Positions 22,115 to 32,379 of a DNA stretch of 64,000 bases are shown here, piece after piece. A program made the translations under genes and the position numbers. Under the pieces are notes generated by a model. The model ran no database searches. It saw only the letters and a list, made by a program, of their open reading frames with translations, and was not told where the DNA came from. Location: assembly GCA_003427395.1 (NCBI GenBank), contig BFEA01000053.1:2553711-2617710 (forward strand), in the 5' to 3' direction. This stretch comes from Chara braunii. Taxonomy: Eukaryota > Streptophyta > Charophyceae > Charales > Characeae. Each line of letters starts with the position of its first letter. The first letter of the stretch is position 1.

Positions 22115-23000
22115 CATGGCAACCGGTCGGACGTCTGGCCCGGAATCCAAACGGTCCGGTTGTCTGGTATGGGTTTGGTGTCCGGTCCGGTAGGTCTGGA
22201 TTGGGCTGAAATTTGAAAAATTCAAAACAAAAATTGGGGGGGCCTAGGACGTTTTTTGGGTCCTACGCCGCCCCTAAAAAATGCCCCCGGTATTTTTTGG
22301 CCGTTTTAGGGGCTATCGGAGTTGCGAGACGCCTCCAACAGCTCCCTCTGCTGTTGTACTACGCTGGTAGTTCATCGGATGAGGATGAGTCTGATTCTGA
22401 AAATGAAGCGCTGGCTGCAAAGCACCACAGAACATCAAGAGAGAGAGAGAGAGAGAGGATTTTAGTCAGATCTGAGATCCTGTCTTAGATCTGGTCTTGA
22501 CCAGATCTCCGATCTGTTCTTACACAGATCTGAATAACTTAAGAGTATAAATTTTTAATTTTCATATGAATATGAATAAGAAAGTTTAACTTCAAAGTTC
22601 AAAGTTCTGCTTCATTCTGATTTTATTACTCTTTTCTGAAGTGACTTGGGATTGGTCTGTTGAGAACTGGTTTCAAGTGTTGTGTGAGCCTTTGCGAATA
22701 TCTGTGACAGTATTGAGTTGTCAAGCTCTGGATAGTGAAAGACAGCAGTTTGTGGTTAGCAACTTAGTACTGCTTATTACTTTTTCTTTTTTTTTTTTTT
22801 CTTTTTTTTTTCTTTTTTTTCTGTTCGGACTTTTCTTTTTTTTTTCGGTTCGGACATTTTTTTTGTCGGGTGTACCAGTTCAGACGGTCCAGGTCCGGTC
22901 TTGTCCGGTATGTCCGAATTTATTGGACGTCCGGACCAGTCCAGACAAATGTATGGGCCTCCATCCAAACAAGTTCAGGTCCGGGTCCGCGGTTGCCATG
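22115..23000. mobile_element. hAT-like non-autonomous DNA transposon
   Basis: The ends are inverted: CATGGCAACCG at 22115-22125 and CGGTTGCCATG at 22990-23000. It is flanked by 8-bp near-duplicates CAATTATC (22107-22114) and CAATTGTC (23001-23008), the size typical of hAT. Both subterminal regions are dense in GGTCCGG/CCGGACC-type motifs, again hAT-like. Removing the element and one flank restores alignment with the second 18S pseudogene at 28672. No transposase is present; the frame 22213-22488 has an acidic Ser/Asp/Glu stretch of unknown meaning. Length is 886 bp. The strand is arbitrary. Confidence 0.75.
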
Positions 23001-23096
23001 CAATTGTCATTTTATTGTTTTATTTTATTTTTGTTTTACGCTGGTGTCCTTACCACCCGGTTAATCTAGAGCTAATACATGCAACATACCTCGCCG
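23001..23096 (+). pseudogene. 18S rRNA pseudogene, continuation after transposon
   Basis: After a TTTTATT-rich insert, which the second copy also has, the sequence GTGTCCTTACCACCCGGTTA and TCTAGAGCTAATACATGCAA continues 18S rRNA (GGTACCTTACTACTCGGATA, then TCTAGAGCTAATACATGC). The match fades after about 23096. Confidence 0.85.
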
Positions 23097-23950
23097 ACAG
23101 GGAAAGAATAGTCAGGGAGAAAAGGAGAGAGGAATGCACGTACCCAGTCCTGGCGATAGTCTGCCCGGTCGACATAGATTGTTGTTGTTGATATTAACTG
23201 GTTACTTCGTCACTATGTAGAGTTGAGTAACTGTGTTACTAATGTCGGGAGTTGGGCGCTGCTGACCGAAAGGCTTCGTTCAGTGTATGGCGTTGGAGAA
23301 TATATGCCTTCATTGAGTTTTGAGTTCACTGATTTAGTTCTCCATCTATGTCATAACTGTGTAACCCACCTTCCGCACAACTTTCGATTACCCGGCTTCC
23401 ATTGTGATTTTTATTGCTTGGAATTTCAAGCCCGATTGTGAGGCAACTAGAGCTGGTGGAGTTTTTGCTCGTTGTTGGTGACCGGTGTTGAGGACGGACA
23501 AAGAGTTTGTTGCTACGGTGAGTGTTGTTCCTAGATTGGCGTTGGTCTTTTTGGTTTTCGAAGGTGCCGCCCCTAGTGGCAGCAATTTGTTGAGACGAAG
23601 TGCTAATGTATTAGGGACGGTTCTCTACCTCGTGAAGGCTGATGCTGAACAGAGTTAGAGTATTGATTGGAGTAACTGCTTTTCGTCTCCAAGATGTTGT
23701 CGTTGGAGGTTGGGCTGCTGCACCGCGCTGTTGATTACGCATTGTCGTGTATTTACTGTGTGTCATTGTTGTGCACTAGCTATGCGCCTGCCGTGTATTG
23801 TCGTGCTTCGCTTTGTTTGCTCGGTTTTTTTTGCTGGCCAGTGCTATTGCACATTGCCGCTGCGCACTGCTGTTGTTTCGTTGCATTCTGTCTGAGTTTC
23901 GAATAGTGCAAAGGGGATGTGCTCTATTTGAACGGCAGGAGCAGTTTGGT
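23097..23950. other. No gene recognised
   Basis: GT-rich sequence between the 18S fragment and repeat F. The Cys- and Leu-rich frames around 23694-23906 look like chance readings of GT-rich DNA. Confidence 0.4.
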
Positions 23951-23954
23951 CAAG

Positions 23955-24600
23955 GGGAACGACATTGCAACTTGAGGGAGTGGTCAGGATCTGCAAGGGG
24001 GTTGTTGCTACGACTTGGAAGACTGTCAGAGAACTATTTATTCTGCGTTTTGACCACAGTTTGACCACCTTCTGCGTTTGGCCACCATTGCGGGGCCCTC
24101 AGGCGTATCAAGGTAACAAGGCCCTCTCATGCGAGTCTGAGTGCGCCTTTCTTATATTTGATGGACTTAACGATATCTTTCCTGACTTTCTTGCTCTCAC
24201 TCTAGTGTTTCTGGTTACGAGAGGAAGGCGGAGGGCGGGATTGGAAACTCGTAATCCGTGTCAAAGCCTTTGTGGGAAATTTGCCCCATCGAACCATGAC
24301 GAGGTTTTTGAGGCAGAACTTCGTAATCGGTGTCAGAACCTAGGCGAGGTTTTTGAGGCAGGGAATCTTCAGGTATTAACTCTTTCTTGTGTGAACCCAC
24401 TAAGCCTCTATTAGTACATCCCTCTACGTTGTTTGTTATGTAACCATGCATGCCTTTACATTTTTCAGTTTTCTTTCAGGACTTAACTCAGACTGAGCAA
24501 AGGAAATGCATGCGTGAAATTCATCTACTGTGTTGTTTGCATTTAGCAAAGGGGGATGAACGGGGGGAAGGTGGGAGAAGGTGGTTTTGCTTGTCATTAA
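23955..24600 (+). repeat. Unknown dispersed repeat F, left copy, first part
   Basis: It aligns in reverse with 31690-32230. Shared landmarks are GGGCCCTCAGGCG, AAGGCCCTCTCATGCGAGT, GCCTTTGTGGGA-TTTGCCCCA and CAGACTGA-AAA-ATGCATG. One frame (23965-24414) reads ALSCESECAFL and GLETRNPCQSLCGKFAP, and the right copy gives ALSCEFGCTSL, so a decayed coding or structural segment is shared. TTTTTCAGTTTTCTTTCAG at 24460-24480 resembles splice acceptors. Identity unknown. Confidence 0.7.
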
Positions 24601-24615
24601 CTGGGTCTTCAGAAG

Positions 24616-25446
24616 GGTCAGGTAATGTTTCTAAGATGATTGACCGTCACGCTTTGTTTAATTTTGTTTTATGAAGGGCCAAGCAATGTTTTTACAATGA
24701 TTGGCCTAGTTGCTAGTTTTTTTTTTTTTTTTACTCGTTTTCTTCCGAACCAGACAATGTTTCTAAGATGATTGGTTTGGTTGGTGTTTCTTTGGGGTTT
24801 GTTTGAATGGTTTTTGAAATGAGGTAATGTTTCTAAGATGATTGACATGATTGCGTGTTTATTTTTGGGTGTTTTCTTAATGGACTCTGGGCAATGTTTC
24901 TAAGATGATTGGCCCATAATTCCCTATTTTTCTTTGGTTATGAATGTAAAGCGTGAGTAATGTTTTTAAGATGATTGACTAATCTTTTTGCTTGTTTTTT
25001 TCTCAGGTTGAAGACTACTTCATGTTTCTAAGATGATTGACTCGGTTTGAAGCCATGCACTTAATCAGTAATAGGATTTTTTATAAAGGTATATACGATA
25101 TATGCACCTATATGAACAAGCTAGTCAGACACTATTTCTGAAATGAATGGACTGGCTATAGCTTATCACTAAGGAAGAAAGTACGAAATTACGAGTATAA
25201 TGAAGGTAACTTGGGCAGAGTAACCAATGTTTTTAAGATGATTGGCCCAGTCCTACGCCCACTTAAAGACTCGAGCTCAAAGAATTTGATAGAACTTGGC
25301 TATTAAACAGTTAAGGCAAGATTATACAATGTTTCTAAGATGATTGGTCTAGTCAACTTCCAAATGAAGAGAGAAGTAGTTGTGCAACCTGTTTGTGTAT
25401 ACTAAAGGCAAGTTATGCAATGTTATTAAGATGATGGGCCTGACTT
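24616..25446 (+). repeat. Array of 11 hairpins with conserved loop and varying paired stems
   Basis: The 19-bp core AATGTTTCTAAGATGATTG starts at 24624, 24685, 24756, 24826, 24893, 24959, 25021, 25131, 25226, 25328 and 25419, with variants. Each can fold as AAT, a 12-nt loop GTTTCTAAGATG, ATT, then one bulged G, inside an outer stem whose sequence differs but stays paired. Clear stems: AACCAGAC with GTTTGGTT (third), TGGGC with GCCCA (fifth), GATTATAC with GTCTAGTC (tenth), AAGTTATGC with GCCTGACTT (eleventh), TAGTCAGAC with GACTGGCTA (eighth). The seventh is degenerate. The array is missing from the right copy of repeat F. Function unknown. Confidence 0.8.
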
Positions 25447-25679
25447 TATGTCGTATGTAAGATTGGGTAAAAGAATTAATCATTTGAGGGATCAATGAAC
25501 TATTCAGTGTTCACTATGTGAAATCAACTTGGGGATTTTGTGAGAGTACTTACCGTGGTTTACGTGCTTGCTTGGGAGTTGGTCTCAGTCTGTCTTTCGA
25601 TAGGTAGTAGCTTTAAATGCTCACCATGTGCTGGAGCCATAGGAGATAGTTCGGTTTTTGTATTTTCAAATTTTAGGTC

Positions 25680-26395
25680 GTTATGACTTTATATCCGACT
25701 TCGTATAAATTTTGGAAAGGTCCTTTTGTTAGGGGAAGTGCTACCGAAATTCTACAAATCCAAGGAGTTAGGCAAATTTTGTCTTTCAAAATGTTCATGT
25801 CTGTTGAGTTATATTCGAGTTAGTCTCAATCTTGGAAGTGTACTTCTCTAGTGTAAGTGTTGCCGAAATTTTTATTAATTCAAAGAGTTAGATAAACTTC
25901 GACGTTGTGAAATCAAAATTATTTTTAAAATTCATATTTAGGTGTGTATAAATTTTGGAAAGTCACTTTCGCTAGAGGAAGTGTTGCCGAAACTTTTGCA
26001 AATCTAAAGAGTTAGTTTGGAAGCCTACTTCCTTAGGGGAAGTACTGCCAAAATTTTACTAATTCTGGAGTTAGAGAAAATTGGACTTGTATGGAGAATA
26101 AAACCCCATATCACATCACTCCAGTTTCTCGTAAGACTAGGTCTAAACCAACTTCTCATAAGACTAGGCTTAGACCTATCTCTGATTGATATGAGAAATT
26201 AAGAAAAATTATGGCAGCACCTCTGTATAGGGTGATTGCCAAAGTTTTTTCTACTCGTAAATAATCTAACCCCATACACTAGAAAAATTTCGGCAACACT
26301 TTCCTTAGAGAGAGTGCCTTTTAAGAATTTATGCTAAAATATATTTTGAAAAGACACTTCTCTCTAGGGGAAGTGTTGACAAAAATTTTCTATTG
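25680..26395 (+). repeat. Palindromic GGGGAAGTG-type units of repeat F, left copy
   Basis: Five or six diverged units share an imperfect palindrome (TACTTCCTTAGGGGAAGTA, ACACTTCTCTCTAGGGGAAG) followed by GTTGCCGAAATTTT and AAAGAGTTAG. Units start near 25725, 25845, 25960, 26022, 26285 (inverted) and 26355. The right copy of F carries the same units reversed at 30900-31450. Confidence 0.7.
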
Positions 26396-26399
26396 TTAA

Positions 26400-27262
26400 A
26401 CCACTAGTACCTTTGCCAGTGTTGGGAAATTACAAATTTTTGCCAGTTCTCGAAGAATTTGCGGGTGGGACCCAGGATTGGTGAGTCCCACAAATCTTAG
26501 TTTTCTTTTGCCCGCATGTGAAAGGAAAAGGGGGGAAAAAAAGCTTCCTGCACTGCAATGATGTCGGACAGGGTGGTCCAGGAGGCCGTGCTCATAGTCT
26601 TCTTGTACAGAATGCATCTTACAGCAAACACGGTGACATTCTGAACGTTGTTGTTTTTTTATTTTTTCTCTCGTGTGTTTGCTATGAGTCCCCTACCAAC
26701 GAGGCATGGCGGAATCCGTGATGTGCTGAAGTTGTGTTTCCTTATAGGATTGTAACCCTTCTCACACTGACACTTAGAAGAATGTATCCAACTATTTTCA
26801 CGGTCGAATCCGTATTTTCGTTTTTTTTTTTTTTTTTGTGATATGGAATTTGACAATTTGTATCCGTGATCTGCTCAAGTTGTGTTTCCTCGAAGGATTG
26901 TAACCCTGATCACAGTGGCACTAAGAGGAATGTATCCAGCCATTTTCACGGGCGAATCCATGTTTTTGTTCGTTTGTTTCTGTTTTGTTTTTATGGAATC
27001 TGACAATTTGGCCATGGGGCCGAGATGCCTTCACTGAGGGCACACTCACACTACCACTTCCAAGAATGTATACAACTGCAATCACGACCAGAGCTTTGTT
27101 TTCTTTTTTTGTCTTCTTGTTTTGTGAGTTTCATGCCCGCGACTTTTATTTTTTATTTTATTTTTCTTTTCGTGAGAGTACCATAAAGCAAATGGAGTGG
27201 GACCTTGGCCAGGCAAAACTCAGTGCGCAGTGAAATTCAACAGGCTCGGAGGTACTAGAGGT
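26400..27262. mobile_element. TTAA-flanked DNA element with ACCACTAGTACC ends (863 bp)
   Basis: The left end ACCACTAGTACCTTTG at 26400 and right end GGTACTAGAGGT at 27262 are inverted. Both sides are flanked by TTAA (26396-26399 and 27263-27266). It interrupts a unit of repeat F: ...AAATTTTCTATTG joins GGAGTTA when it is removed. The same ends bound a 177-bp element at 47468-47644. Inside are three tandem units. No transposase is seen, so it is probably non-autonomous; TTAA targets recall piggyBac-type elements, but the end sequence does not confirm a superfamily. Confidence 0.72.
26710..27110 (+). repeat. Three diverged tandem units inside the TTAA element
   Basis: Units share ATCCGTGAT-TGCT-AAGTTGTGTTTCCT, GATTGTAACCCT, CAC-AAGAATGTATCCA and TTTTCACGG-CGAATCC, then a T-rich run. 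They start near 26715, 26860 and, weaker, 26995. Confidence 0.75.
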
Positions 27263-27900
27263 TTAAGGAGTTAAAAAAAACTTTGGCAGTCACCCAATGC
27301 AAAGGTGCTGCTAGAATTTTCCTAAATTTTTTATATCAATCAGAGGTTGGTTTAGAACTAGTCTTATGACAAGGTAGAGTGATTTGAGATGGGGTTTTAT
27401 TCTCCATACATTTAAATATTGCTTTAGATACTGGTTTGTGCTATGTTGCAGGTCCTCTTCGTTCGCTTTTTAAGGTTGACTATGATGTCAGTCTGATCAT
27501 ACGAGGATCAGTATCTTGTGTTATCAATGATAACATGTTGGTTGTCGATTGTCGGTTTGGCCCACCTCAAACTCTTTCTTGCGACTCAACCTAAGGCCTT
27601 ATAACCTATGTGGGTTGAAATGTTTCTTTGGGTTTTACGCGAACCGTATTAAATAGTCATTTAATAGGGATTGAGTGCTTTCTTTTAGAAGGTTGGACAA
27701 AGTTTGGGGCTTGTGTGCATAAGGCAAGGGGTGTGAGTGCAGAGAGTGGTTGAAGTTGCCCCCGTGTAGTGTGCCCTGAATCGAATGTTGAATTTTTATG
27801 TGATTGCAGGTATGTTTTTGATTTTGGAATCAGGATTTGACTTGTATGGGATTATTCACATATTTGGAAGGAAGTCACACTGGATTGTGAAAGTGATCGC
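27263..27900 (+). repeat. Repeat F, left copy, last part
   Basis: It aligns in reverse with about 30450-30880. Shared landmarks are CATACGAGGATCA / CCTACGAGGATCA, CGACTCAACCTAAGGCCTTA, GTGGGTTGAA-TGTTTCTTTGGG, GAGTGCTTTCTTTTAGAAGG, CTTGTGTGCATAAGGCAAGG and TGTGATTGCAGG. The last looks like a splice acceptor conserved in both copies, which hints at a transcribed gene or element with introns. Confidence 0.7.
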
Positions 27901-28670
27901 CTCGTGTCGTGTAATCCTACTATGTTTATATTATGTGTACCCACGTGATCCATTTTGACCATGCGTTGCGCCTTCGACGATGGGGCCTCTTTTCCAAAGT
28001 CAGGGTCGTGCCGCCGTCACAAATGGCCAAAGCCCGCCTACCACTCCTCAACAATGTGCAGAAGAGGGTTAGGACTCGCAATCGCATTCGCGATCGTCTA
28101 CCATCATGAGATTAACCCCTCATGACGCGTGTCAACCGACACTTGAGTGTCGAAAATGAGCCTCGAAATCATTGAGGACTCGTGACTATGGGCACCACAT
28201 AGTACGCCTTCATTGTGACTGCTTGCGGGTTAATGCATGGCTAGTTGATATGACGAAGTTGGTGTAGCCGCGCTCGCCTACTGTGTCGTTGAAAGGTTAT
28301 GGGTCGAAAGTGAGTAAGGGACTAGGCGCGATTTACGTATGAAGCTTGGTTTTATTTTGTGAAGTGTATTGTGTGGTTATATTGCTCGTACTAGTCGACC
28401 GGCGTAGAGCCACGCTTGGGAGATCAACACCCAAAGCGCCGGTTCACGCCCGGGTCCGATTGAGGCATTCGGCGATGCGTAACTTCCTATGCTACAATGA
28501 ACGAAAAACTCTGCGATTGCACTCTACCCAAGGGTGGTAACAGCCCCTTGGGTGGACGTAAGTTGTGCCTCGCGTGACCTCTATCTTGTCGTAGGGGTTC
28601 ATGAGAGGTACGGTTGGCGCACGTGGTCGGAGCGGCAAAACACTGTGCGAAAAAGATCGCTCGTTACACC
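27901..28670. other. No gene recognised
   Basis: GC-moderate sequence between repeat F and the second 18S fragment. Nothing named. Confidence 0.4.
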
Positions 28671-28671
28671 C

Positions 28672-28810
28672 GCTATCGGGTTGGCCATGTCAGTAGCCAT
28701 GTGCTGGTCTCGAAGACTAAGTTGTGCACGTCTTAGTGTGAGCACTTTGCACTGTGAACTGCGAATGGCTCATTCATTTAGTTATCTTTTTATTATTTTA
28801 TTTTATTTTT
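28672..28810 (+). pseudogene. 18S rRNA pseudogene, second copy, 5' end
   Basis: GCTATCGGGTTGGCCATG, then GTGCTGGTCTCGAAGACTAAG and CTGCGAATGGCTCATT match the first about 110 nt of 18S rRNA with many changes. It ends in the same TTTTATT-rich insert as the first copy (23009-23035), but no transposon sits here, so it serves as the empty-site version of 22002-23096. The upstream phrase GATCGCTCGTTACACCCG is also shared. Confidence 0.85.
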
Positions 28811-30400
28811 CGGGTTTAGCCATTGAGGTCATAATTGATGACGTGGAGACCACTGTTGTTTCATTTGAGTTGGGGGTTTCCAACTCATTTCGAGATCCTG
28901 AGCCTCTCTTTTGTGTGGCGATCACAATCACTCTCGCATGTGTGGACTTATCCCGATGTATGACTATTATGTGTGAAAGATGCACATGATGCACCTTGTA
29001 TGCTTGTGAGTATGAAATGTGTGAACTATCTACTACTTGCGCAGTCTGCCATAAGGATAAACAACAAGCCCAAGTATAAGAAGGGGCATTGCATTTTGAG
29101 TGCTGAAATGCCGTGAAGATTCGAAGGGATCTATGTAATTGCGAGATTGAATGCTTATCCGTGCCGAATGTTTTATTTTTCTTGCGGTAAGTTGTGACTG
29201 TAATGAACCCAAACTGGAAGATACTCGTTAGACGTCGAAGTAGAGGTAGACTCAGATGTGCACAATGTCTCCAGTTAATGTGAAAGTGATACCTGATATA
29301 GTATCTCGTTACCAATAGACGAAGAGAGTGGAGGGGGAATAGACGGGAGAGGGTGGAAGAGATAATCAGTGACCACTCGAGAGCAACGCAATAAATTCCC
29401 ACTCCTTCTCCGGGCTTCCTCTCCCTCCACATCATCAATCAATAAACAGTAACAAGTCTGATAAGTCCTGATACACATAAAAGTGCCACGTGGCACTATT
29501 CTCCCGTCGTGGGACTATCCTTTGTCACCACACCCAATCTTCACCGGGCTCGGCGGAAGCCTCGGCCAGGCGCACGCATCGCCGCTCGCAGTACAGGGTG
29601 TCGAGTTCCTATGTGGACGCCTTGGCTTTAGCACAATCACAACTCAAGGCTGGTGAGGTCGGATGTATCGACCTGACCACTACGATGTAATATTTCCTAA
29701 GTAGGCAAAATGGAGATGGCTACGACTGAGATAAAAGCAGGAGACGTCGTCATCGATCACATATAAGGAGCGATCGTCAAGAGGTAAGCTCCTTCCTCCT
29801 TTCTCCTCCCCTATTAACTCTTTCTCCTCCTTGCCCACAACCTTTCTGCCCGCCATTCAACTTACTAAGTGTAGGTGAATCCTCTCACTGGGAACATAGG
29901 AGAACATGCCACAACAGGTAGATGCATCGAAAAGAAACCCCAATGAGAGTATGGGCTAAAGGGCTATCAAATGCGGATGGTGCTATGAGTGTGCACGGGA
30001 GAGAAAACCATACGCGCAGGGGAATAGAGAGGCTACTTCCCTTGATAGTGTAATCAAAATCATAATGAATTTTTTGCTAGAGGCTGGCAGTATACATCGC
30101 CTACGAGCCGCTCTTCCGGCGCACAGCCTTTGCCTCCCATTGCAATGAACCTGCATTCTCATCATGAAATCCGACCTCGCCATCGAGCTCGTAGTGCTTG
30201 AGAACTTCCTTTTAGGATCTTCACTTTTCATCAAGAAACGGGTGAGTTCAAACGATCTCCTACTTCGACCATAGCCACTTGTTCGGCATCATCACGCACC
30301 AGTTCTTCTATCTAACTCGTTCCATACTACTAACACCAAAACTAAGGAGGCCAGCGTACTCGCTCGGGGCTAAAACCTTTATCTAGTACGTTCTTTCATT
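28811..30400. other. No gene recognised; LTR-end-like motif at 29203
   Basis: TGTAATGAACCCA at 29203 matches the motif at 32366 (on the minus strand TGGGTTCATTACA, an LTR-like end). Long minus-strand open frames around 28803-29438 and 29983-30234 show no domain. Part of this interval may belong to the far end of the right copy of repeat F. Confidence 0.35.
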
Positions 30401-32235
30401 CGATTTCATTAAGAAACGAGTGAAATTTGCGTTACATACCCCGCCATATTCATCATCGCCACTTCTCCGTACAGTTTTTTTTCCTACTAACTCCTAATCT
30501 ACTACCCTGCAATCACACGCAGATTCAACATCGACATACCACACACTACGCGAGGTCAACTTCAACCACTCCTTGCACCACACCCCTTGCCTTGTTCACA
30601 CAAGCCACAACCTTTGTCCAACCTTCCAAAAGAAAGCACTCAGTGACGATTTAATAAAAGTTCGGGTAAAAACCCAAAGGAACAATCCAACCCATAGGTG
30701 TTAAGGCCTTATGTTGAGTCGGAAGAGCGAGTTGAAATTGAATCGTAAATTGACCTGTTGTCAAAAGATAACAGATGATCCTCGTAGGATCAGGCTTAGA
30801 ATTGGTGAACCTTGAACCGAAGCGAATTGAAGGAGGCTGAAATTTGGCAACATCTCCCCTAGACTGGGTAGATTGCAAAAAAAAAAAAAAAAAGTCATAA
30901 ATATTCTTACTATTCCACGTTTATGGAAATTTCGGCAGCGCTTCCCATAGGAAACATGCCTTCTCATAATTTATGTAAGACTATGGAAAATCCAAAAAAT
31001 CTCAAACTCGAAAACCAAGATTTTATCTAACTCCTTGGATTAGCAAAAATTTAGGCAGTACTCCTCTTTAGGAAAGTACTATCTAACTGTTTATACTAAT
31101 CCAAATTTAGCATCAGATAAAGGCAAATTACTAACTCCTTGAATTAGTAAAAGTTTGGGTAGCATCTTTTTTAGAGAAGGTAGTTCCTTAAATTCCTACC
31201 GACTCAAAAATATGATTAGACAGAGCCTATAACTTTGCATAGAAGAATATGTCTAACTCCTTTAAATTAGTAAAATTTTGGGCAGCATTTTTCCTGGGCA
31301 GGGTAGATTGCCAATTTATACTAATCTATAAAAATTTTAAAAATGTAGATTATTCAACTATGTAAAGCATGAAATGAAAAATCATTTTAACTCGGATCAT
31401 GTACAAATTTGGGCAGCACCTTCCTTAGGGGAAGTGATATCCCAATTTATACAAGTCCTTAAATAAGAGATATGGATAAATCAAACTAATTCCTATCACT
31501 CCAACACATGGCGAGCACTAAAGCAACTTCCTATTAAAAATATGACTCAGAATAAGCAGAGCTCTTGCTCCAGGTTCCCAAAGCTGTTGAAGTAACACGA
31601 AATTTTATTTTTCTTTTTTTGAAAACCACACACAGGCAATTCACCTTCCTCCCACTTTCCCGCAGTTCCGTCCCTTGTTGTCCGAGTTCAAACAATAAAT
31701 AGATGAACTTCATTCATGCATCTTCTTTATTCAGTCTGGATCAAGTCATGAACAAACATAAAGATTTAAGGGAGAGCACGTATGCATAACAGATAGCGTA
31801 GAGACATATACAGATAGGGGTGCAGCGGACACACACAAAGAAAAGGGTTTACGTGAAAGTTCTCTGCGTCGAGAACCTCGCTTAGGTCCTAGCAGAGCTC
31901 TTGCAATCGGTGGGGCAAACCTCCCACAAAGGCCTTGGCGCCGATTGCTGGTTTACAATCTTGCTTGCCGCCTCCATCTCCAAACCGAAGGACTTCACTG
32001 GGAGTAAGAAAGGCAGAGAAAGAGATGTTAAGTCACTTAGATACAAGTGAGGTGCACCCAAACTCGCATGAGAGGGCCTTGAAACCTTCGATCGCCTGAG
32101 GGCCCTGCAGTGATGGCCAAAAACGCAGTAGGATGGTCAAACCGCGATAAATACGCAAGGTAATTGAACTTTGACAACTCTCCAGGTTGCCACAGTAAGC
32201 CCGTTGCAGAGCCCAGTCACTACCCAAAAGTCGTA
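30400..32235 (-). repeat. Unknown dispersed repeat F, right (inverted) copy
   Basis: In minus-strand order it repeats the left copy: ALSCEFGCTSL segment (32033-32227), CCAGACTGAATAAAGAAGA near 31720, palindromic GGAAGTG-type units (31450-30900), CCTACGAGGATCA near 30785, CGACTCAACATAAGGCCTTA near 30710, GAGTGCTTTCTTTTGGAAGG near 30630. It lacks the hairpin array and the TTAA element. About 130 bp upstream, in its own orientation, lies TTTGGTATCAGG, which resembles a primer-binding site, so F may be the interior of an LTR-type element. Confidence 0.7.
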
Positions 32236-32350
32236 GTGCTTCGAATCCCCTCCATGGTCATCAAGTTCATGTCCTCACATCATCATCATCATGGAAATCG
32301 CGATCGCGCCAAATATCCCGATCAACAGATAGGGAGGGAGGAAAATAACG

Positions 32351-32378
32351 TCCTGATACCAAATTGTAATGAACCCAG
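32351..32378 (-). other. Reversed primer-site-like motif beside an LTR-like end
   Basis: On the minus strand: TGGGTTCATTACA, then ATT, then TGGTATCAGGACG. This is the usual LTR-end plus tRNA-iMet site arrangement (TGGTATCAGAGC expected). Repeat F (right copy) follows at the correct distance for an element leader. Confidence 0.5.
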
Positions 32379-32379
32379 T

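Noticed and set aside
22213-22488. Transposase N-terminus inside the hAT-like element
   Set aside because: Only an acidic low-complexity stretch is visible and the frame ends in a GA run; not enough to call a transposase.
24616-25446. CRISPR array reading of the regularly spaced 19-bp repeats
   Set aside because: The repeat varies, spacing ranges 61-110 bp, no cas genes are present, and the surroundings are eukaryotic nuclear repeats.
28803-29438. A 211-residue minus-strand protein
   Set aside because: No domain or compositional bias suggests coding, and it overlaps the second 18S pseudogene flank and an LTR-end-like motif.
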